Below are positions 4,401 to 5,676 of a stretch of 5,676 nt of DNA, one piece after another. The position numbers and the translations under genes are program-made. How positions within the stretch are numbered: position 1 is the stretch's first letter; every line of letters begins with the position of its first letter. Origin of the DNA: Rhodospirillales bacterium (GTDB taxonomy: Bacteria > Pseudomonadota > Alphaproteobacteria > Rhodospirillales > JAPHTL01); contig JAPHTL010000184.1 of assembly GCA_026193355.1 (NCBI GenBank), positions 1 through 5,676 of the forward strand, written 5' to 3'. The notes below the pieces were generated by a model. The model did no database searches. It was given only the letters and a program-made list of their open reading frames with translations, and was not told the DNA's origin.

Positions 4401-5676
4401 ATGCACCGTCTCATTGCCATTCTGGGCCTGCGACGGACACGGATACCCGAACGGCTTGATCGCGCGATCAGGAAACAGCAGGACGAAAGCGAACGCCTGA
4501 TCGGCTGGATTCAATTTGCCGTCCTGTCGATGTTCGGCATCCTCTACGCGGTTTCTCCCAAGACGTTTTCCCCTGATGCGCGGTTCGAACCCGTTCCCTG
4601 GGTATTGGCGGCCTATCTGGGGTTTACCGTGCTGCGGCTTTGGCTGAGCTACCGCCGGTTCCTGCCCGGCTGGTTCGTCGCCGTCTCGGTGGTGGCCGAT
4701 ATCCTTTTGCTGATCGGCCTGATCTGGAGCTTCCATATCCAGTATGCGCAGCCACCGTCGTTCTACCTGAAATCGCCGACGGTCCTTTACATCTTCATCT
4801 TCATTGCGCTTCGCGCCCTTCGGTTTCAGACGGGTTATATCCTGCTGGCCGGGGTTTCGGCCTCTGCGGGGTGGGTGGCGCTGGTGCTCTATGTCATCTA
4901 TTCGGATCCTTCCGACCCGATGATCACGCGCGACTACATCACGTACATGACGTCGAATGCGGTTTTGATCGGGGCGGAGATGGACAAGGTGATTTCCATC
5001 CTGATGGTGACGTTGATCCTTGTGGTCGCGGTCGGCCGGGCCCGCAGCCTTCTGATCCGCGCCGTCACAGACGAGGCCGCCGCAAGATCCATGGCGCGGT
5101 TTTTTCCAGAGGCCGTGGCGAAAAGGATCGCGAGCGGGGAAAAAGAGGCCGCGCTGGGACAGGGGGTCGCCCGCGATGCGGCGATCCTTACCATTGATAT
5201 CCGGGGATTCACGCCGTTGACGGCGGGTATGGATCCCGGGGATATGATAAGGCTGATCGCCGAATACCATGCGCGAATCGTGCCCGTTATTCGCCGGCAC
5301 AACGGTGCGGTGGACAAGTTTCTCGGGGATGGCATTCTGGCGTCTTTCGGCGCGGTGGACGACAATCCGCAACGGGTCGCGGATGCATTTCGCGCCATAA
5401 GGGACATCATGGCCGAGGCCGATACCTGGAACGAAGCCCGGCGTCACGAAGGCGCTGCGCCGATTGGGGTCAATGCCGCCATTGCGGCGGGGGAAATCAT
5501 CTTCGGGGTGATCGGAGAGGAAGACCGGCTCGAATACACGGTCATGGGCGATCCGGTAAATCTGGCGGCCAAGCTGGAAAAACACAACAAGACGGAACAT
5601 AGCCGCGCGCTGGCCATGGCGTCGACGCTGGACCGCGCCATCGCCGAGGGGTTCGACGGTCTTGACTGGGAGCGGC
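4401..5676 (+). CDS. Six-TM membrane class III adenylate/guanylate cyclase (3' end cut off)
   Basis: The frame opens with ATG 4401 and stays open for 425 codons to the edge, probably lacking only the last few tens of residues. The N-terminal half has six likely membrane helices (about 34-51, 67-83, 90-112, 127-141, 146-167, 197-213). A linker containing ARFFPEAVAKRIASG (232-246) follows, then a class III nucleotide cyclase domain (about 255 on). The metal-binding aspartates are D266 (LTIDIRGFT) and D310 (KFLGDG), 44 residues apart as in mycobacterial Rv1625c. K306 and T380 (EYTVMGD) occupy the purine-specifying positions and favour ATP, so cAMP is the likely product. N387 is the transition-state Asn, but the Arg four residues later is Lys (K391 in NLAAKLEKHNK). 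No ligand-binding domain is recognised, so the membrane part may be the sensor. It follows the response regulator by 37 bp, probably in one operon. Confidence 0.92.
   Translation, partial: MHRLIAILGLRRTRIPERLDRAIRKQQDESERLIGWIQFAVLSMFGILYAVSPKTFSPDARFEPVPWVLAAYLGFTVLRLWLSYRRFLPGWFVAVSVVADILLLIGLIWSFHIQYAQPPSFYLKSPTVLYIFIFIALRALRFQTGYILLAGVSASAGWVALVLYVIYSDPSDPMITRDYITYMTSNAVLIGAEMDKVISILMVTLILVVAVGRARSLLIRAVTDEAAARSMARFFPEAVAKRIASGEKEAALGQGVARDAAILTIDIRGFTPLTAGMDPGDMIRLIAEYHARIVPVIRRHNGAVDKFLGDGILASFGAVDDNPQRVADAFRAIRDIMAEADTWNEARRHEGAAPIGVNAAIAAGEIIFGVIGEEDRLEYTVMGDPVNLAAKLEKHNKTEHSRALAMASTLDRAIAEGFDGLDWER

Noticed and set aside
4143..5600. 485-codon open frame on the minus strand
   Set aside because: It is a mirror of the response regulator and cyclase; the product is dominated by Arg, His, Asp and Gln with no domain.

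Overview
The window looks like chromosomal DNA from an alphaproteobacterium, probably of the Rhodospirillales/Thalassospirales type. The evidence is the moderately high GC, the alphaproteobacterial flavour of the RibA, YggS and response-regulator sequences, and the weak Shine-Dalgarno and -10 signals. This placement comes from remembered family resemblance, not from a search. I see no mobile elements, tRNA or rRNA genes, or CRISPR repeats. Six genes are supported, two of them cut by the window edges, plus one conserved-looking protein of unknown function.

Left part (1-975): the 5' portion of a divergent ThiE/TenI-like gene runs leftward off the window. A short intergenic gap separates it from yggS, which encodes the PLP-homeostasis protein and runs rightward. 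yggS ends tail-to-tail with the next gene, the two stop codons sharing a TTAA.

Centre (972-3454, minus strand): in transcription order this holds ribA (GTP cyclohydrolase II with a degenerate DHBP-synthase-like N-terminal domain), a 169-bp gap, an unknown 209-aa protein, and, 16 bp further on, a YkuD-type L,D-transpeptidase-family protein. The gap contains a near-perfect sigma-54 (-24/-12) promoter pointing at the unknown gene. It sits at the right distance for a short leader ending in a usable ribosome binding site. The unknown gene and the transpeptidase therefore probably form a two-gene RpoN-dependent operon.

Right part (3455-5676): a 219-bp divergent control region contains a perfect 6-3-6 inverted repeat and AT-rich -10 candidates. 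It separates ribA from a rightward pair: an OmpR-family response regulator and a six-TM membrane class III adenylate cyclase, the latter cut at the right edge. A strong ribosome binding site precedes the cyclase. The pair suggests coupling of a phosphorelay to cAMP production, but no histidine kinase is visible. The most notable observations are the sigma-54 operon of unknown function, the RibA N-terminus that has lost its RibB catalytic residues, and the Arg-to-Lys change at the cyclase transition-state position.
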